From Lachnospiraceae bacterium (GTDB lineage Bacteria; Bacillota_A; Clostridia; Lachnospirales; Lachnospiraceae): a stretch of 26,004 bases of DNA. The position numbers and the translations under genes were made by a program. The stretch spans positions 1 through 26,004 of the forward strand of contig JAGZJD010000033.1 of assembly GCA_018365895.1 (NCBI GenBank), in the 5' to 3' direction. Below the pieces are notes generated by a model. The model did not search any database. It was not told the origin of the DNA and was given only the letters and a program-made list of their open reading frames with translations. Below, piece after piece: positions 23,837 through 26,004 of the stretch; position 1 is the first letter of the stretch; every line of letters begins with the position of its first letter.

Positions 23837-24092
23837 TATATTATCTATATTTAACAATTTTATGTCTTTTTCATTAAGCAGTTTTTTGATGCATTTTGCT
23901 TCTTGTTTCTTTATCTCCAGCTATTTTTGTTTCTCTCTCTTTTTCAAAACTTTCGATTCATTTCATAATCCTTCCCTGCACCTTGTTCCTCATTAAATTT
24001 TTTTGCCCACACTGCTGTCCACATTCAAGTAACCGGCAGTAATCTTCAGACAGATATAAGAGGATACCCGCTTGATTCGTTGCCCACGGACA
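23837..24092. other. Gene-free stretch upstream of the polysaccharide operon
   Basis: About 255 bases between the HPr terminator and the operon promoter. It is strongly purine-biased on the minus strand at 23860-23960. The minus strand holds short Lys/Glu-rich open stretches in shifted frames (one ATG at 24024 gives 26 codons) without ribosome binding sites. They could be a decayed gene or simple base bias. I see no riboswitch, tRNA or clear operator. Confidence 0.4.
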
Positions 24093-24149
24093 TAAAAAAA
24101 GCAAAACACATCTGTCCTTCCTTCCGAAAGATTCCAAATGTGTTCTGCT
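24093..24149 (-). terminator. Terminator of the cdaA-cdaR-HPr group
   Basis: AGCAAAACACAT (24100-24111) and ATGTGTTCTGCT (24138-24149) form a 12-bp stem with one G-U or A-C pair. On the minus strand it is followed by seven T. It lies about 30 nt past the HPr stop codon. Confidence 0.82.
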
Positions 24150-24177
24150 TCTCTTTTCCTTATTTGGTGTCTATCTG

Positions 24178-24447
24178 TCAGTTCTGCTCTCCCAGTCCGC
24201 TTTCCACCGCAGCCGTCAGTGCGTCCAGAGCTTCCTGTTCATCTTCACCTTCACAGATCAGCGTAATCTCATCTCCGCTTTTGACACAGGCTCCGAGCAC
24301 GCTGAGCACACTCTTGGCATTTGCCGTAGTGTCACGGAACTGAAACGTTATCATTGATTTATACTTCATCGCTTCCTTACAAAGATTCCCTGCCGGACGA
24401 AGATGCAGTCCTGTCGGATTTGTCACAGTAACTTTTTTACTTACCAT
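24178..24447 (-). CDS. ptsH: HPr-family phosphocarrier protein
   Basis: An 89-aa HPr. His15 in NPTGLHLRPAG is the site phosphorylated by enzyme I in the sugar phosphotransferase system. Ser46 in NAKSVLSVLG matches the site phosphorylated by HPr kinase in Firmicutes, where HPr-Ser-P acts with CcpA in catabolite control. Both are present, so this is not a Crh protein, in which His15 is lost. The usual KSIMGVM stretch after Ser46 is KSVLSVLG here. The Shine-Dalgarno AGGAGG overlaps the TAG stop codon of cdaR and lies 8 nt from the ATG, so the two are probably co-transcribed. No ptsI is in the window; it may be a second HPr. Confidence 0.93.
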   Translation of the reverse strand: MVSKKVTVTNPTGLHLRPAGNLCKEAMKYKSMITFQFRDTTANAKSVLSVLGACVKSGDEITLICEGEDEQEALDALTAAVESGLGEQN

Positions 24448-24459
24448 TTTTGTTTCCTC

Positions 24460-25797
24460 CTAATTAGTGTCCTCAGAGGTTTTTGCCGAAGTATCTGTTT
24501 TTTCCCTCAGATGTACTGTCACCGTCACCTCATTCTCCTCGTTTTCTTCGTCTTTTTCATTGATCAGCTCATAGTTGCTCGGTAATTGGATCTGAACCGG
24601 AACCGTATAATCGCCTGCCGTCAGCCCGCTCAGGTCAATCGTCGCAAGGAGCATTGAGGTATCAAACTTTTCCAGATTTTCGTCCGATGCTTTGATGCGG
24701 ACAGGTATCTGTGTCTGATCATAGAGAACCGTCAGATTGCTTGCCAGGTTTGTCGTCTGAATCTGGTCTACATCTAACTGGAATTCCTGACTTCCATTTG
24801 GAAGAATTGATACATGAACGGTAACTGTTTCCGCCGAACTGGTGATTTTCAACTCCGGTTCATCTGTCAGCAGTTCGTCAATATTCACTGTGATATCTGT
24901 GTCCCTGCTCTGTCCGTCGATATTGATCAGATCTGCCGGTATGGTAACCACATTTCCATTGGCCGCAAGTTCACTCAGCGCTTTCTCTGTTCCCGCGACT
25001 GTGATCTCTTCCGGTGTCGTTGTGATCTCTGTCACCTGATAGCCTTGTTCCGGTGTTCCGCTGTATTCAGCCTCCAACTGAACGCCGGTCTGTTTTCTCC
25101 ACAGTTCAATCGTAACATCAATTTCCCGGCTTCCGGTCTCAAAATTCAGAAAATTCATCTGTGTTTCCGTCATTTCATCCAGGTTTTTGTCAATCACAAC
25201 CAGCGTTCCCTTCACAGTTCCGGATTCCGACATACCACTGACATCCACTTTCGCCACCACACTGCTGATCTTACTGATCAGGGATTCCGGACCGGAAATG
25301 GTAATCGTTTCAGGATCAGCAGTTCTGCTTCCTATTTCATATTCTTTTGCCGGACTGGTATCTCCCACGTCAACACTGATCGGAAATCTGGCGCTGTCCA
25401 CGTCTTCAATCTCGATCGGTATGGTAGTTGTCTGTGTACGGATATTCTCGGAAGAAATCCCTGCGCATGACGCAGTGACAGGCACATAGACCGGATCCGT
25501 GTCCATCGTAACGATCTGAGTCAGATCTGCCGTCACTGTGATATCTTCCGCCTGTACTTTGTTGACTACCGACCGGTTTCCTCTTATTGATACCGCCATC
25601 GTTTGATACTGCTCCGATACCTGATAAGTCTTTCTACCTTCCGCAATATAAGATTCGTTGGTGATCTGCACCGGAATATCCGCAAAGGTCCTTGTTATGA
25701 TCGGATCGCTGATATCCGTCACCGCATACCAGATAATGATTGCGATGATCACAGACACAATTTTAAGTGGCAGGTTGTTCAGTATCTTCTCTTTCAT
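24460..25797 (-). CDS. cdaR: CdaR, YbbR-repeat regulator of diadenylate cyclase CdaA
   Basis: A 445-aa protein with one N-terminal membrane helix (about 10-27, LKIVSVIIAIIIWYAV) and a large outer part made of YbbR repeats. The usual repeat signature is seen several times, for example PETITISGPESLISKISSVVAKVDVSG and, later, PEEITVAGTEKALSEL. Four repeats seem to fit the length. In other Firmicutes CdaR binds CdaA and modulates c-di-AMP synthesis. The gene overlaps the stop codon of cdaA by 3 nt within ATGA, which implies coupled translation. The tail (about 420-445) is acidic and then Thr/Ser-rich. Confidence 0.93.
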   Translation of the reverse strand: MKEKILNNLPLKIVSVIIAIIIWYAVTDISDPIITRTFADIPVQITNESYIAEGRKTYQVSEQYQTMAVSIRGNRSVVNKVQAEDITVTADLTQIVTMDTDPVYVPVTASCAGISSENIRTQTTTIPIEIEDVDSARFPISVDVGDTSPAKEYEIGSRTADPETITISGPESLISKISSVVAKVDVSGMSESGTVKGTLVVIDKNLDEMTETQMNFLNFETGSREIDVTIELWRKQTGVQLEAEYSGTPEQGYQVTEITTTPEEITVAGTEKALSELAANGNVVTIPADLINIDGQSRDTDITVNIDELLTDEPELKITSSAETVTVHVSILPNGSQEFQLDVDQIQTTNLASNLTVLYDQTQIPVRIKASDENLEKFDTSMLLATIDLSGLTAGDYTVPVQIQLPSNYELINEKDEENEENEVTVTVHLREKTDTSAKTSEDTN

Positions 25798-26004
25798 GAT
25801 TCACCCGCCCTTTCTTTTTTCCGTTTTCGGATCCAGCGTTTTCCTTTTCCGTCCTCTCCGTCCTGTTTATGCGGAAGATCCTGGATCAGATGAAGCTGCT
25901 CCCTCAGTTCCGTCGGCGTTACTCCTTTCGTAAGTTCTCCTCCGACTGCGTAGGAGACATTGCCGGTTTCTTCTGAAACGATGATCGTAAAGGAATCTGT
26001 CGCT
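25794..26004 (-). CDS. cdaA: Diadenylate cyclase CdaA, C-terminal part (continues beyond window)
   Basis: Only the last 70 codons are in the window. The fragment begins ATDSFTIIVSEETGNVSYAVGG, the end of the DAC (DisA_N) domain as in CdaA/YbbP, and finishes with a basic tail (KRWIRKRKKERAGES). The full protein would have three N-terminal membrane helices and make c-di-AMP from ATP. The assignment is strengthened by the cdaR gene that overlaps its stop codon. Confidence 0.88.
   Translation of the reverse strand, partial: ATDSFTIIVSEETGNVSYAVGGELTKGVTPTELREQLHLIQDLPHKQDGEDGKGKRWIRKRKKERAGES

Noticed and set aside
23944..24024. A 26-codon minus-strand ORF upstream of the polysaccharide operon
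   Set aside because: It has no ribosome binding site, is very short and has a stop codon directly before its ATG; kept only as part of the gene-free stretch.

Overview
The window reads as low-to-mid-GC Clostridia, most likely the gut family Lachnospiraceae. The evidence is a Bacillus/Clostridium-type long SRP RNA, a Ctc-type bL25, a class A flavodiiron protein, strong AGGAGG ribosome binding sites almost everywhere, and the cdaA-cdaR pair. The species cannot be fixed by eye.

Layout. (1) 1-493: the 3' part of the SRP RNA on the + strand with two intrinsic terminators in a row, then a dense block of palindromes that ends transcription of the next gene. (2) 494-6068: housekeeping genes. These are a flavodiiron protein (-), recQ (-), bL25 (+) and a Cof-type HAD phosphatase (-), with promoters and hairpin terminators that can be read. 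(3) 6110-7156: a classic MerR-type promoter (19-bp spacer centred on a perfect 15-bp palindrome) driving a merR gene that carries a one-base frameshift inside its helix-turn-helix. (4) 7209-9181: an ISAs1-like insertion sequence with an intact DDE transposase and an overlapping upstream 193-aa ORF. (5) 9398-10468: a conserved-looking gene of unknown function with its own terminator.

(6) 10519-23761 is one 11-gene minus-strand operon for a surface polysaccharide, read from a promoter at 23808-23836. In order of transcription it holds: priming sugar-phosphate transferase, UDP-galactopyranose mutase (glf), a DUF4422 protein, a GT2, a GT4, a WbbI-like galactofuranosyltransferase, a Wzy-like polymerase, a Wzx flippase, then a GtrB/CsbB-like polyprenyl-phosphate glycosyltransferase, a YfhO-like GT-C enzyme and a GtrA/GtcA-like flippase. 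The natural reading is that a galactofuranose-containing repeat unit is built on undecaprenyl phosphate, flipped and polymerised outside. The last three genes then add a side-branch sugar outside the cell, as the CsbB-YfhO-GtcA three-component system does for lipoteichoic acid. The genes at 10.5-20.4 kb look visibly richer in A/T than the flanking housekeeping genes, as is common for serotype-like loci. No Wzz, Wzd/Wze or phosphatase genes are present in the window.

(7) 24178-26004: the minus-strand group cdaA (3' end only), cdaR and an HPr gene, tightly spaced and closed by a terminator. It places a c-di-AMP synthase module next to a phosphocarrier protein.

The most notable items are the frameshifted merR behind an intact promoter, the Gtr/YfhO decoration module embedded in a Wzx/Wzy operon with galactofuranose genes, the two-ORF ISAs1-like element, and the cdaA-cdaR-HPr linkage. 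No CRISPR array, tRNA, prophage or clear defence system was seen.
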